From Halapricum hydrolyticum (lineage in GTDB: Archaea > Halobacteriota > Halobacteria > Halobacteriales > Haloarculaceae): a stretch of DNA of 64,000 nucleotides. Below the pieces are notes generated by a model, which was given only the letters and a program-made list of their open reading frames with translations, did not search any database and was not told the DNA's origin. Of the stretch, positions 8,408 to 16,830 are shown piece by piece; position 1 is the stretch's first letter; the number at the start of each line of letters is the position of its first letter. The stretch is taken from contig JAOPKD010000001.1 of assembly GCA_025517565.1 (NCBI GenBank), forward strand, positions 434,001-498,000, in the 5' to 3' direction. Position numbers and translations under genes: made by a program.

Positions 8408-8709
8408 CTTTCGACTTCGGCCGCGTCGTCGATCTTCATCCCCTCGAGTTTCTCGATGATATGATCGATCTTGCCGTCGAGGTCGTCGACGAACTCGCCG
8501 GTCTGCTCGGTCGTGATCGCACCCTGACTGGACGGCTCGATGAGGTTCTCCTCTTCGAGCACACGAAGCGAGTAGCGAACCTTGTGGTGGGGGTAGCCCG
8601 TCTCGTTGGACATCTTCACGATCCCGATCGGTTCGTTCTCGATGACCATCCGCAATACCTGCAAATGGCGTTCCAGCATGTCGACTTCCTTCTCAAGCCG
8701 GTCTATCAT
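8404..8709 (-). CDS. Winged-helix transcriptional regulator, haloarchaeal
   Basis: 101 residues. A leucine-patterned N-terminal helix (MIDRLEKEVDMLERHLQVLR) leads into a winged helix-turn-helix (residues about 20-70; NETGYPHHKVRYSLRVLEEE as recognition region). A second C-terminal helix (DDLDGKIDHIIEKLEGMK) follows, likely for dimerisation. A TATA-like CCTTTAAACC lies at 8736-8745, giving a very short leader before the ATG at 8709. It overlaps the end of the convergent coiled-coil gene by four bases. This is a conserved haloarchaeal single-domain regulator; target genes cannot be read from the sequence. Confidence 0.85.
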   Translation of the reverse strand: MIDRLEKEVDMLERHLQVLRMVIENEPIGIVKMSNETGYPHHKVRYSLRVLEEENLIEPSSQGAITTEQTGEFVDDLDGKIDHIIEKLEGMKIDDAAEVES

Positions 8710-8879
8710 GGCATTTGTTAACTTGTATGCCCAGGGTTTAAAGGTTGCTGTCTGTCCGAGGAAAAATCGCTACAGCGAACTACGGTGTCCCGGTATTTAG
8801 ATATTGGGATATATTCACTAGCAGCCATCGCAAGTTCGGACCGTAATCTGTTTACCCGGGTGGTGGGAAGTCGGCCGTG

Positions 8880-10253
8880 ATGACTGTCACGATCGTCGGC
8901 TCACAGCTCGGCGACGAAGGAAAGGGCGGCGTCGTCGATCTCTACGGCGACGCGGCCGACATCGTCGTTCGATATCAGGGCGGAGACAACGCGGGTCACA
9001 CCGTCGTCGAAGGCGGCGAGACGTACAAGCTCTCGCTGGTGCCAAGCGGTGCGGTCCGGGGCAAGATCGGCGTGCTCGGTAACGGCTGCGTGATCAATCC
9101 GCGAACGCTGTTCGAGGAGCTCGACTCGCTTCGCGAACGCGGACTCGACCCGGACGTTCGCGTCGCCGAGCGCGCACACGTGATCATGCCGTTCCATCGC
9201 GTGCTGGACTCGATCGAGGAAGACGTCAAAAGCGAGGACGACCAGGAGGTCGGCACGACCGGCCGCGGTATCGGCCCGACCTACGAAGACAAGGCCGGCC
9301 GCCGCGGGGTCCGGATCGGCGACCTGCTCGACCCGGCCGTGCTCCGGGAGCGACTGGAGTACGTCGTCCCACAGAAGCGTGCGCTCGCCGAGGAGGTCTA
9401 CGGACTGAATCCGGAAGACACCGAGTACCCGAAGGCCTTCGATGTCGACGCATTGCACGAGGAGTTCAGCGAATACGGCCGCCGGCTGGATTCGATGGCG
9501 GTCAACGCCGGGCAGTTCCTCACCGAGGCCAGAGCCGAGGGCAAGAACGTCATGCTCGAGGGGGCACAGGGGACGCTTCTGGACATCGATCACGGCAACT
9601 ACCCGTACGTGACTTCGTCGAACCCGACCGCTGGCGGGGCCTGCGTCGGGAGCGGGCTCGCGCCGGGCGTCGTGGGTGACGGGGAAGTGATCGGCGTCGT
9701 CAAGGCGTACCTGACCCGCGTCGGCTCCGGCCCGATGCCGACCGAACTGGGCGGCGTCGTCGGCGACACGCCCGGATACGACGAGCAAGGCGAGGGCGAA
9801 AACGAGGAGCTGGCGACGTACATCCGCGAGGAGGGTGACGAGTACGGCACTGTCACCGGCCGGCCGCGCCGCGTCGGCTGGCTCGACATGCCGATGTTGC
9901 GCCACGCGGCCCGCGCGTCCGGCTTTACCGGCCTCGCGGTCAACCACGTCGACACGCTCGCCGGTCTGGACGAGGTGAAAGTCGGCCACACCTACACACT
10001 GGACGGCGAGGAATGCAAGACGGTCCCCGCGACGACCGAACAGTGGGCCCGCTGCGCGGCCAGCTTCCGCACGTTCGAGGGCTGGCCGGAGCAAGACTGG
10101 GGCGCCGTCGCAGACGAGGGGTACGACGCACTCCACGAGAACGCCCGAGAGTACCTGGAATATCTCAGCAACGAACTTGACGCGCCGATCTACGCGGTCG
10201 GCATCGGCCCCGGTCGCGAGCAGTCGCTCGTGCTCGAAGCACCCGAGTATTGA
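8880..10253 (+). CDS. purA: Adenylosuccinate synthetase
   Basis: 457 residues, full length for the family. It makes adenylosuccinate from IMP, aspartate and GTP, the committed step to AMP. Visible motifs are the P-loop variant SQLGDEGKGG with catalytic Asp near residue 12, GGDNAGHT with the catalytic His, the TTGRGIGPTYEDK IMP loop, GAQGTLLDIDHGNYPYVTSS, and the C-terminal GRPRRVGWLD and VNHVDTLAGL segments. The ATG at 8880 is preferred over the GTG three bases upstream. TATA-like patches lie at 8806-8814 and 8846-8854. Cytoplasmic, not part of a pur cluster here, so it is regulated as a single gene. Confidence 0.97.
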   Translation: MTVTIVGSQLGDEGKGGVVDLYGDAADIVVRYQGGDNAGHTVVEGGETYKLSLVPSGAVRGKIGVLGNGCVINPRTLFEELDSLRERGLDPDVRVAERAHVIMPFHRVLDSIEEDVKSEDDQEVGTTGRGIGPTYEDKAGRRGVRIGDLLDPAVLRERLEYVVPQKRALAEEVYGLNPEDTEYPKAFDVDALHEEFSEYGRRLDSMAVNAGQFLTEARAEGKNVMLEGAQGTLLDIDHGNYPYVTSSNPTAGGACVGSGLAPGVVGDGEVIGVVKAYLTRVGSGPMPTELGGVVGDTPGYDEQGEGENEELATYIREEGDEYGTVTGRPRRVGWLDMPMLRHAARASGFTGLAVNHVDTLAGLDEVKVGHTYTLDGEECKTVPATTEQWARCAASFRTFEGWPEQDWGAVADEGYDALHENAREYLEYLSNELDAPIYAVGIGPGREQSLVLEAPEY

Positions 10254-10496
10254 TACTGCCGCTGTGCGTCCGTCAAGACGTTCGTCGGGTCGGTCGATCC
10301 ACGGGGTGAACCGCGGTCGCTGACCGCAAACTACTGTGCCACCGCCAGGGGCTGCTGTCCTCGACGGGGCACGGACGCGTCAAGGCAGGGCGGAGAGGGC
10401 GTCAGGTCGGCAGCCTCTCTGATCCACGCTCCGCGCGAAGCGATTCAGGGACGACGAGGGCGCTGCTTTTGCCGTTCGAGAACCTAACGGAGCTAC

Positions 10497-11552
10497 ATGG
10501 CGAGCCAGTCGAGAGAGCAGCCCGTGGGCCGGTCCGGGAGCAGTGACGCCGTCGCCGACGAGCGGGACGACGAAGTGGATGCGAGAGCCCGGAGGGCGAC
10601 CGCTCCGCCGGCCATCTCCGTCGAGGGGCTGTCGAAGACGTTCGGGAGCGGCCCGGACGCGGTCACCGCGGTCAACGACGTCTCGTTCACCGTCGAGCGC
10701 GGGTCGGTCGTCGGCCTGCTCGGTCCCAACGGCGCGGGCAAGACGACGACTATCAAGTCCATTCTCGGGATGGTTCTGCCGGACGAAGGGTCGGTTCGAA
10801 TCCGGGGCATCGACGTGCACGCGAACCCGCGCCAGGCGTACCGGCACGTCGACGCCATGCTCGAGGGGGCCCGCAACGACTACTGGCGGCTGACCGTTCG
10901 GGAGAACCTCCGGTACTTCAGCACGATAAGCGGCGTCGACCCGAACGCGGTCGCGGACCGCCACGAGTCGCTGCTGGCACAGCTCGACCTCGCCGGGCGG
11001 GCGGACACGCCGGTCCGAGACCTCTCGCGGGGGATGAAACAGAAAGTGTCGCTGGCCTCCGTGCTCGCGACCGATGCGGACGTGGTCTTTCTCGACGAGC
11101 CGACGCTCGGCCTCGACGTCGAGAGTTCGCTCACACTCCGGCGAGAGCTCCGTCGCATCGTCGCCGAGCGTGGCCTGACGGTCGTCCTCTCGAGCCACGA
11201 CATGGACGTCATCGAAGACGTCTGTGACCGCGTCGTCATTATGAGCGACGGGCAGGTCATCGCCGACGACAGCGTCACCAGCCTGCTCGGCGGCTTCGAC
11301 ACGCACGGCTACCGTATCAGGGGCCAGGACTTCGACGAGCAGACCGTTGCGGCCATCCGCGAGCGCTTCGAGGTGACCGAAGTCGAGCGCTTCGACGGTC
11401 GCGTCCACGTGGAGGTCGCGACCGACTCCGCAGGCTTCTACGAGCTGACTGACCTGCTGGAGGCCCACGGCGTCACCCTCGACGCCGTGAACACCGTCGA
11501 ACCCGACCTCGAAGAGGCGTTCCTGGAGATGACCGGCGGCGGTGCGCGATGA
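10497..11552 (+). CDS. ABC transporter ATP-binding protein (DrrA/NatA type)
   Basis: 351 residues. After a hydrophilic 38-residue N-terminus comes a complete ATPase domain: Walker A GPNGAGKTT (76-84), signature LSRGM (176-180), Walker B VVFLDEP (196-202) and the switch histidine in LSSHDMDVIED. The C-terminal 80 residues form the extra alpha/beta extension typical of ABC-2 exporters (drug, sodium or polysaccharide export). A TATA-like GCTTTTGCC lies about 27 bases before the ATG. The stop overlaps the permease start as ATGA, so the two are translationally coupled. Substrate unknown; export is inferred from the family. Confidence 0.93.
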   Translation: MASQSREQPVGRSGSSDAVADERDDEVDARARRATAPPAISVEGLSKTFGSGPDAVTAVNDVSFTVERGSVVGLLGPNGAGKTTTIKSILGMVLPDEGSVRIRGIDVHANPRQAYRHVDAMLEGARNDYWRLTVRENLRYFSTISGVDPNAVADRHESLLAQLDLAGRADTPVRDLSRGMKQKVSLASVLATDADVVFLDEPTLGLDVESSLTLRRELRRIVAERGLTVVLSSHDMDVIEDVCDRVVIMSDGQVIADDSVTSLLGGFDTHGYRIRGQDFDEQTVAAIRERFEVTEVERFDGRVHVEVATDSAGFYELTDLLEAHGVTLDAVNTVEPDLEEAFLEMTGGGAR

Positions 11553-12376
11553 GCAGCCCCGACCCCACCGTCCCCCCGGGCGACGCGGGCGGAGAGTCCG
11601 CGGAGGCGGGGTATTATCACCTCGCGAAGGCCGTCCTTTACCGCGAATACCTCATATTCGTGCGCTACCCGGCCAACGCTGTCGGAGCGATCGTCGTCTC
11701 GCTCATCTTCTTCGGTCTCCTGTTCTATGGCGGCCGGATGCTCGCAGGGCAGGCGCTGACGGATTCGCTCGAAGGCATCGTCGTCGGCTACTTCCTGTGG
11801 ACGCTGTCGGTCGGCGCTTACTCCTCGGTCTCGAACGACATCCGCAGCGACGTCTCCTGGGGAACGCTGGAGCGACACTTCATGACGCCGTTCGGGTTCG
11901 CACCGGTGGCGTTCGCGAAAGGCGTCGCGAAGGTAGTCCGAACGTTCCTCACCTCGACAGTCGTCCTCGCGGTCATGCTGCTCGTCACCGGGACGACACT
12001 GGCGCTGCCCGTCGTGACGATCCTCGTCGTGGCGACGTTCACCATCCTCTCGGTGATGGGACTTGGCTTCGCAGCCGGGGGGCTGTCGGTGCTGTACAAG
12101 CGCATCGGGAACTGGCTGAATCTCCTCCAGTTCGGGTTCGTCGTCCTCATCTCCGCGCCGGCGTTCGAACTCAGCTGGACGGAGTTCCTGCCGCTCGTCC
12201 ACGGGAGCGCGCTCCTCCAGCGAGCGATGCGAGACGGAACCCGCATCTGGGAGTTCTCGCCCGCTGACCTCGCGCTGCTCGTCGGCGTTGCGGCCGTCTA
12301 CGTCGTGGCCGGCTACGCCGTCTTCCACTACGCCAGCAGACGGGCGCGGCGACTCGGCGTCCTCGGTGACTACTGA
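11549..12376 (+). CDS. ABC-2 type transporter permease
   Basis: 275 residues with six predicted helices in the ABC-2 pattern: a cytoplasmic N-terminus (HLAKAVLYREYLIFVRYPANAV), then helices near 38-60, 70-88, 118-142, 150-172, 182-200 and 240-260. The conserved early segment YFLWTLSVGAYSSVSNDIRSDVSWGTLERHFMTP is split by a loop typical of this family. It begins inside the stop codon of the ATPase gene, giving a two-gene exporter operon with one homodimeric ATPase and one homodimeric permease. It ends 34 bases from the convergent RtcB gene. Cargo unknown. Confidence 0.9.
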   Translation: MSSPDPTVPPGDAGGESAEAGYYHLAKAVLYREYLIFVRYPANAVGAIVVSLIFFGLLFYGGRMLAGQALTDSLEGIVVGYFLWTLSVGAYSSVSNDIRSDVSWGTLERHFMTPFGFAPVAFAKGVAKVVRTFLTSTVVLAVMLLVTGTTLALPVVTILVVATFTILSVMGLGFAAGGLSVLYKRIGNWLNLLQFGFVVLISAPAFELSWTEFLPLVHGSALLQRAMRDGTRIWEFSPADLALLVGVAAVYVVAGYAVFHYASRRARRLGVLGDY

Positions 12377-12410
12377 CCGACGTCGTCAGAATGGCAGCGA
12401 CGGGTCCGGA

Positions 12411-13859
12411 CTACTCAAGCGCCTTGACGTTGTGCACGGGATCCAGCCAGTCGACGACCTCCGCGGTCGGTTCGATCGACGCGGCGATCCGCCCGGCGTC
12501 CTTGTACGCGATCGGCGCTTCGTCCAGCACAGATTCGACCAGTGACTCCGAGTAGACGCCGTCCATCCGCTCGCGAAGCTCCTCGACGGACGCGCGTTCG
12601 CTGGCCTCGCGACGGCTCATCGTCCGGCCCGCACCATGGGGTGCCGTCCGGTTCCACGCCTCGTTGCCCTTCCCGCGAGCCAGTATCGACCCGTCGGCCA
12701 TGTTGAACGGGACGACCAGCCGCTGGCCGTCCCTCGCCGGAGTCGCGCCCTTCCGGATCGTCAGATCCCGGAAGTCGATGTAGTTGTGGATCGACTGGAA
12801 CCGATCGAGCGGCTCGACGCCCAGCGCCTCGCAGATGGCGTCGCTCATCAGCTCGCGGTTCCAGCGGGCGTACTGCTGAGCGAAGAGCATGTCGACGTAG
12901 TAGCCGTGGGCCTCGCGGCCGTCGAGATAGTCCAGGTCCGTGTTGCGCGTCCCCGGCTCCGGCTCGATGTCGTTGAGCCGGTCGAACGTCCGCTCGATAG
13001 CCTCGCCGTCGTGATCTTCGAGGACCGCTTCGCGATCGATGTGGGACTCGCCCATCCCGCCGGTGACCCAGGCGTACAGGTCGGCGTCGCTGACCGTCTC
13101 GGGGTCGAATGTGAGATACGGATAGTCCTCGTCGTCGATCGCCTCGCGGATCGCGTCGGCGTTCCGGAGATCGGTCGCTCGCTGTTGCCAGTACTCGGCG
13201 ACGGCCAGTCCCAGGTAGCGCGACCCGCTGTGGATCACCAACCAGTACTCGCCCGACTCCCGAGCGCGGGCGAACTCGACGAAGTGGTTGCCGCCGCCGA
13301 GCGTCCCGGCGCTTTTGATGACGTGGCCGATCCCCTGGCGCTTCCGGGAGAGGACGCGATCGCACAGCGCTTTGAAGTACTGCTCGCCGTACCCCGAGAA
13401 CTCGAAGGAGAGCGGCTCGATCGGTCGACCGAACCGCTCGCGATAGGTGCCCTCGAAACGCTGGAAGACCCTGTTGGCGCGCTCGAAGGGGAACTCCTCG
13501 ACGAGGTGTGGGGCGTCGTCGTACTCGTGAACCGCTCGCCCCATCGGGACTGCCTCGCGGACGCGTCGCTCGCGTTCGGGATCCGAAAGTGGCAGCGTCT
13601 CGCCGAGATTCGTCGCGGCCATGCCACAACCGACGTCGACGCCGACGACGTTCGGAACGATTCGGTCGGGCAGCGACATCGTGAACCCGACCGGCGCGCC
13701 GGCTCCCCAGTGTGTGTCGGGCATGATCACGACCGGTTCGGTGAACGCCTCGTGATCGATCAGCGTCTGGATCTGCTCGCGGGCTGACGTCTCGAGTAGC
13801 GACTCGTCGTCGATCATCACCGTCGCAGTCGTGTACTCCCCGTCGAGCTCGAGTGGCAT
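12411..13859 (-). CDS. rtcB: RtcB-family RNA-splicing ligase (paralogue type)
   Basis: 482 residues. RtcB joins 2',3'-cyclic-phosphate or 3'-phosphate RNA ends to 5'-OH ends using GTP and manganese. Metal ligands are visible: D75 and C78 in GVDVGCGM, H192 in GGGNHFVE, H210 in HSGSR and H358 in IHNYID. The histidine that becomes guanylylated is H408 in APHGAGR. The N-terminal signature PDTHWGAGAPVGFT differs from the common archaeal PDVHWGYGFPIGG, so this looks like a second RtcB subtype rather than the main tRNA ligase. No archease gene is adjacent. A symmetrical CCTAATAGG at 13886-13894 lies at TATA distance from the ATG. Confidence 0.9.
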   Translation of the reverse strand: MPLELDGEYTTATVMIDDESLLETSAREQIQTLIDHEAFTEPVVIMPDTHWGAGAPVGFTMSLPDRIVPNVVGVDVGCGMAATNLGETLPLSDPERERRVREAVPMGRAVHEYDDAPHLVEEFPFERANRVFQRFEGTYRERFGRPIEPLSFEFSGYGEQYFKALCDRVLSRKRQGIGHVIKSAGTLGGGNHFVEFARARESGEYWLVIHSGSRYLGLAVAEYWQQRATDLRNADAIREAIDDEDYPYLTFDPETVSDADLYAWVTGGMGESHIDREAVLEDHDGEAIERTFDRLNDIEPEPGTRNTDLDYLDGREAHGYYVDMLFAQQYARWNRELMSDAICEALGVEPLDRFQSIHNYIDFRDLTIRKGATPARDGQRLVVPFNMADGSILARGKGNEAWNRTAPHGAGRTMSRREASERASVEELRERMDGVYSESLVESVLDEAPIAYKDAGRIAASIEPTAEVVDWLDPVHNVKALE

Positions 13860-14069
13860 CGACAGCTATCGCTTGGCTAGCCCCTCCTAATAGGCTGGCG
13901 GTGGCTCCTGTGCTCGCGACCGGTGAGGGCGGCCGGAATATACGGCCGGCTATCACATTTCGAAACCATTCGATACCCCGTCGTGCCGAATATCGTTCCG
14001 AACGTATAGCCGGAGAAGACATACCGGCAGAATCGGCTGCTGAGAGACGAGTCGACACCTTCATATGTC

Positions 14070-14100
14070 GGCGATGAGATGATTTATGCAACTCATCGCC
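14070..14100. promoter_or_regulatory. 9-bp inverted repeat bracketing a TATA-like box before the binding-protein gene
   Basis: GGCGATGAG at 14070-14078 and its exact complement CTCATCGCC at 14092-14100 flank a 13-base spacer that contains GATTTATGC. Transcription from this TATA-like box would start near 14110, leaving a leader with GGTGG just before the ATG at 14146. The geometry is that of an operator blocking TBP, or alternatively a hairpin. Confidence 0.55.
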
Positions 14101-14145
14101 CCGGTTGGTCCCCGGGATGCACGGCAAAGGCAGTGGTGGTAACAG

Positions 14146-15900
14146 ATGAATAATCACACGGACGGTCAGGCTCCGCTAACGCGACGGCAGGTAGTCGCGG
14201 GCGGAGCTGCCGGCGTGGCCGCGCTCTCCGGCGGCTGTCTGGGTTCGGTGCGGAACCTTCTCGGTCTTGCGTCGGCCAGTCAGGTGTCGCTTCGGGTCGT
14301 CGCACCGCCGGTCGACTGGGATCGGCGAGCGAACGAGATCGCGGGCCAGCTCGTCAACCGACTCGAGAAGGTGGGGGTCGACACGCGGTTTCCCTTGCTT
14401 CCGCCGGAACAGTTCCGAGAGCAGATCCTCTATCGGCGCGACTTCGACGTGTACGTGGGAACGATGCCAGTCAGATCAGATCCGGATTTCCTGCGTCCGC
14501 TACTCACGTCGACGCGCACGAACGAGCTCGGGTGGCAGAACCCCTTCGGGTTCACGGACAAGGCACTCGACGAACGGCTTGACGCCCAGCGTCGGCAGGC
14601 CGGCGCCGATCGGGCCGACGTCGTGCGCGATATGCTGCAGACGATCGCCGGCGAGCAGCCGTTCGTCCCGATCGCAACCGACAGAGCGATCGCAGCCGTC
14701 AGAACGGACGCGTTCGCCGGCTGGGAACGCACGCGGCTTCGGGACCCGACCTGGCTGTTCGAGATCGAACCAGTTGAAGAAAGCGTAGACGGGCAGACGC
14801 TTCGCGTCACGGCGAAAGACAAGCGGATAACCGAGCGGCTGAATCCACTCGTCCCCTGGATCAATGAATTCGACCTGGTGAGATCGTTGCTGTACGATCC
14901 GCTGGCCAGATACTACGACGGAGCGGTTCGTCCCTGGCTGGCCCGGGAGTGGTCAATCGACGGCGACGAACTGACAGTCACGCTCCGACCGGGACTACGC
15001 TGGCACGACGGCGAACCGTTGACGGCCGAAGACGTCCGGTTCACGTATCAGTTCGTATCAGACACGTCACTCGACTCGACAGAAGCCGTCTATCCCGCCC
15101 CGACCTTCCAGCGTCAGGCGAGCCTCGTCGACGAAGTAACGGTACTCGGAGAGCGCCAGGTCCGGATGCGTATGGACGCGTCCGGCGCCGTCGCACCCGA
15201 CGCCCTCACAGTGGCGCTGTTGCCCAAACACATCTGGGAATCACGGACGAACGTCGTCGACGCACAGACCGGGCTGACACGAGCGATTACACACGGCAAC
15301 ACAGATGCCATCGGATCCGGCCCGATGGCCCTCAAGAGCCGACGAAGAGAGCGTTCGCTGCGGCTCAGCCGGGTCGGGAACCACCCCGTGAACCGCGACG
15401 ACGACTCCGAACTCGCCCGTCGGTTCGGTCCACTCGCGTTCACCGAACTCGTCGTTCGCGTGACGCCCTCCGACCTGACGATGGTCTCGTTCCTGGAAGA
15501 GGGTAAAGCCGACGTCACGGTACCGCACCTCGACAACGAAGTCGTCTCGCGGATCGTGACGAACGACGAACTATCGGTCGCCACCAGTCCGTCTCGGACG
15601 CTGTATCACGTCGGCTTCAACGCGCGGCGACGGCCGCTTCGAACCCCCGGCTTCCGTCGTGCGGTCGCACACCTGATAAACAAGGCCAGCGTCGTCGACT
15701 CAGTCTTCGGTGGGTACGCAGACCCGCACACGTCCCCGGTACTTGATGAATCGTGGATCCCCGGGAACATTCGGTGGAACGGCGGCGATCCCGAGGTTCC
15801 GTTCGCAGGAGTCGAAGACGAACTGGACGCCGACCGTGCTCGCGAACATTTCCGCGCGGCCGGCTTTCACTACGGTGAGGACGGACGATTGGTATACTAA
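14146..15900 (+). CDS. Tat lipoprotein, family-5 solute-binding protein with circularly permuted order
   Basis: 584 residues. The signal is TRRQVVAGGAAGVAALSGGC: twin arginines plus a lipobox with Cys31, so the mature protein is anchored outside the membrane. Residues 46-208 read like the C-terminal end of a dipeptide/nickel-type binding protein (RANEIAGQLVNRLEKVGVDT, DFDVYVGTMPVRSDPDFL, FTDKALDERLDAQRR, QPFVPIATD). Residues 216-584 then read like the N-terminal and middle parts (LNPLVPWINEFDLVRSLLYD, WLAREWSIDGDELTVTLRPG, FRRAVAHLINKASV), ending AREHFRAAGFHYGEDGRLVY, which in normal proteins precedes the 46-208 block. Nothing appears missing, only re-ordered. No permease or ATPase gene is adjacent; a PAP2 gene follows after 23 bases. 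Substrate unknown. Confidence 0.88.
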   Translation: MNNHTDGQAPLTRRQVVAGGAAGVAALSGGCLGSVRNLLGLASASQVSLRVVAPPVDWDRRANEIAGQLVNRLEKVGVDTRFPLLPPEQFREQILYRRDFDVYVGTMPVRSDPDFLRPLLTSTRTNELGWQNPFGFTDKALDERLDAQRRQAGADRADVVRDMLQTIAGEQPFVPIATDRAIAAVRTDAFAGWERTRLRDPTWLFEIEPVEESVDGQTLRVTAKDKRITERLNPLVPWINEFDLVRSLLYDPLARYYDGAVRPWLAREWSIDGDELTVTLRPGLRWHDGEPLTAEDVRFTYQFVSDTSLDSTEAVYPAPTFQRQASLVDEVTVLGERQVRMRMDASGAVAPDALTVALLPKHIWESRTNVVDAQTGLTRAITHGNTDAIGSGPMALKSRRRERSLRLSRVGNHPVNRDDDSELARRFGPLAFTELVVRVTPSDLTMVSFLEEGKADVTVPHLDNEVVSRIVTNDELSVATSPSRTLYHVGFNARRRPLRTPGFRRAVAHLINKASVVDSVFGGYADPHTSPVLDESWIPGNIRWNGGDPEVPFAGVEDELDADRAREHFRAAGFHYGEDGRLVY

Positions 15901-15923
15901 CAGCGCGACAGACGAGATAACAT

Positions 15924-16781
15924 ATGGCACTATTCGATGTCCTGCTTGATGTGACGACGGTGACGGTAGCACTGCTGGCAGTCTCTCTCGTCTTGATCGT
16001 CGGCGTTGGCCGACTCCGGTCGATCTATCGGGACGGGCTCCGGAAGCGCATCGCGGCAGCACTGCCGTATCTCGTCTTTCTGGGGATCGTGCTCGGTGTC
16101 ATGGGCACGTTTCGGAGGGTCGGTTCCGACCTCTCGTGGGTCGTCGGCATCGAGATCAGTTCGTACATCCTCGACTTCGAAGGCGGTGCCGTTATCCTGT
16201 GGCTGCAGTCGTTCGAGTCATCTGCCCTGACGGCGTATTTCACAGGAGTCTACATTTACGGCTACGTGTATCTGCTTATCTTTCCGTTCCTGGCGTATCT
16301 CCTTGCGAGCGACCACCAGCCGTTTCGAACGCTGTCGCTGGCCTACGCGTTCAATTACGTCGTCGGGATCCTGCTGTACGTCACGTTCATCGCGTACGGT
16401 CCGCGAAACTACGAGCACCTCGGCGTGGCACAGTTCCTGTACGACACCTGGCCCCAGTCTCAGTTGCTCACCTCCGAGGTCAACGTCAACACGAACGTGT
16501 TCCCGTCGCTGCACTCCTCCGTGTCGACGACGATCGCGATCCTTGCCGTCAAGACCCGCGACCGCTATCCCCGGTGGCCGCTGATCGCGGTCCCGCTCGC
16601 GGTATCGGTCTGTGTCTCGACGATGTATCTCGCGATCCACTGGGCGACCGACGTCGTTGCCGGGATCGGCCTGGCTGTCATCGCTGTCTGGTTCGCCGAG
16701 CGGTATTACGATCAGTACGTCATGTTCATCGAGTGGTCCCGGGACCGCGCTCTCGAGACGTATCGCGGCCTGCGACAATGA
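15924..16781 (+). CDS. PAP2-superfamily membrane phosphatase
   Basis: 285 residues, about six membrane helices. The PAP2/AUR1-type signature is present: YGPRNYE, then NVFPSLHSSVS near residue 194 (PSLH in place of PSGH), then STMYLAIHWATDVVAG near residue 236 with the catalytic His and Asp. Such enzymes remove or transfer phosphate from lipid phosphates at the outer membrane face. The PSLH variant resembles inositol-phosphorylceramide-synthase-like members. It starts 23 bases after the binding-protein stop and is probably co-transcribed with it, though no functional link is evident. The preceding first arginine motif is degenerate. Confidence 0.85.
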   Translation: MALFDVLLDVTTVTVALLAVSLVLIVGVGRLRSIYRDGLRKRIAAALPYLVFLGIVLGVMGTFRRVGSDLSWVVGIEISSYILDFEGGAVILWLQSFESSALTAYFTGVYIYGYVYLLIFPFLAYLLASDHQPFRTLSLAYAFNYVVGILLYVTFIAYGPRNYEHLGVAQFLYDTWPQSQLLTSEVNVNTNVFPSLHSSVSTTIAILAVKTRDRYPRWPLIAVPLAVSVCVSTMYLAIHWATDVVAGIGLAVIAVWFAERYYDQYVMFIEWSRDRALETYRGLRQ

Positions 16782-16830
16782 CGGCGCGGCGTGTCCACAG
16801 GTTCTTGGTTTCGCCCATCACAGGACAGGT

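Noticed and set aside
12415..14157. 580-codon minus-strand frame overlapping RtcB
   Set aside because: Different frame of the RtcB gene; very Arg-rich, unlike acidic haloarchaeal proteins.
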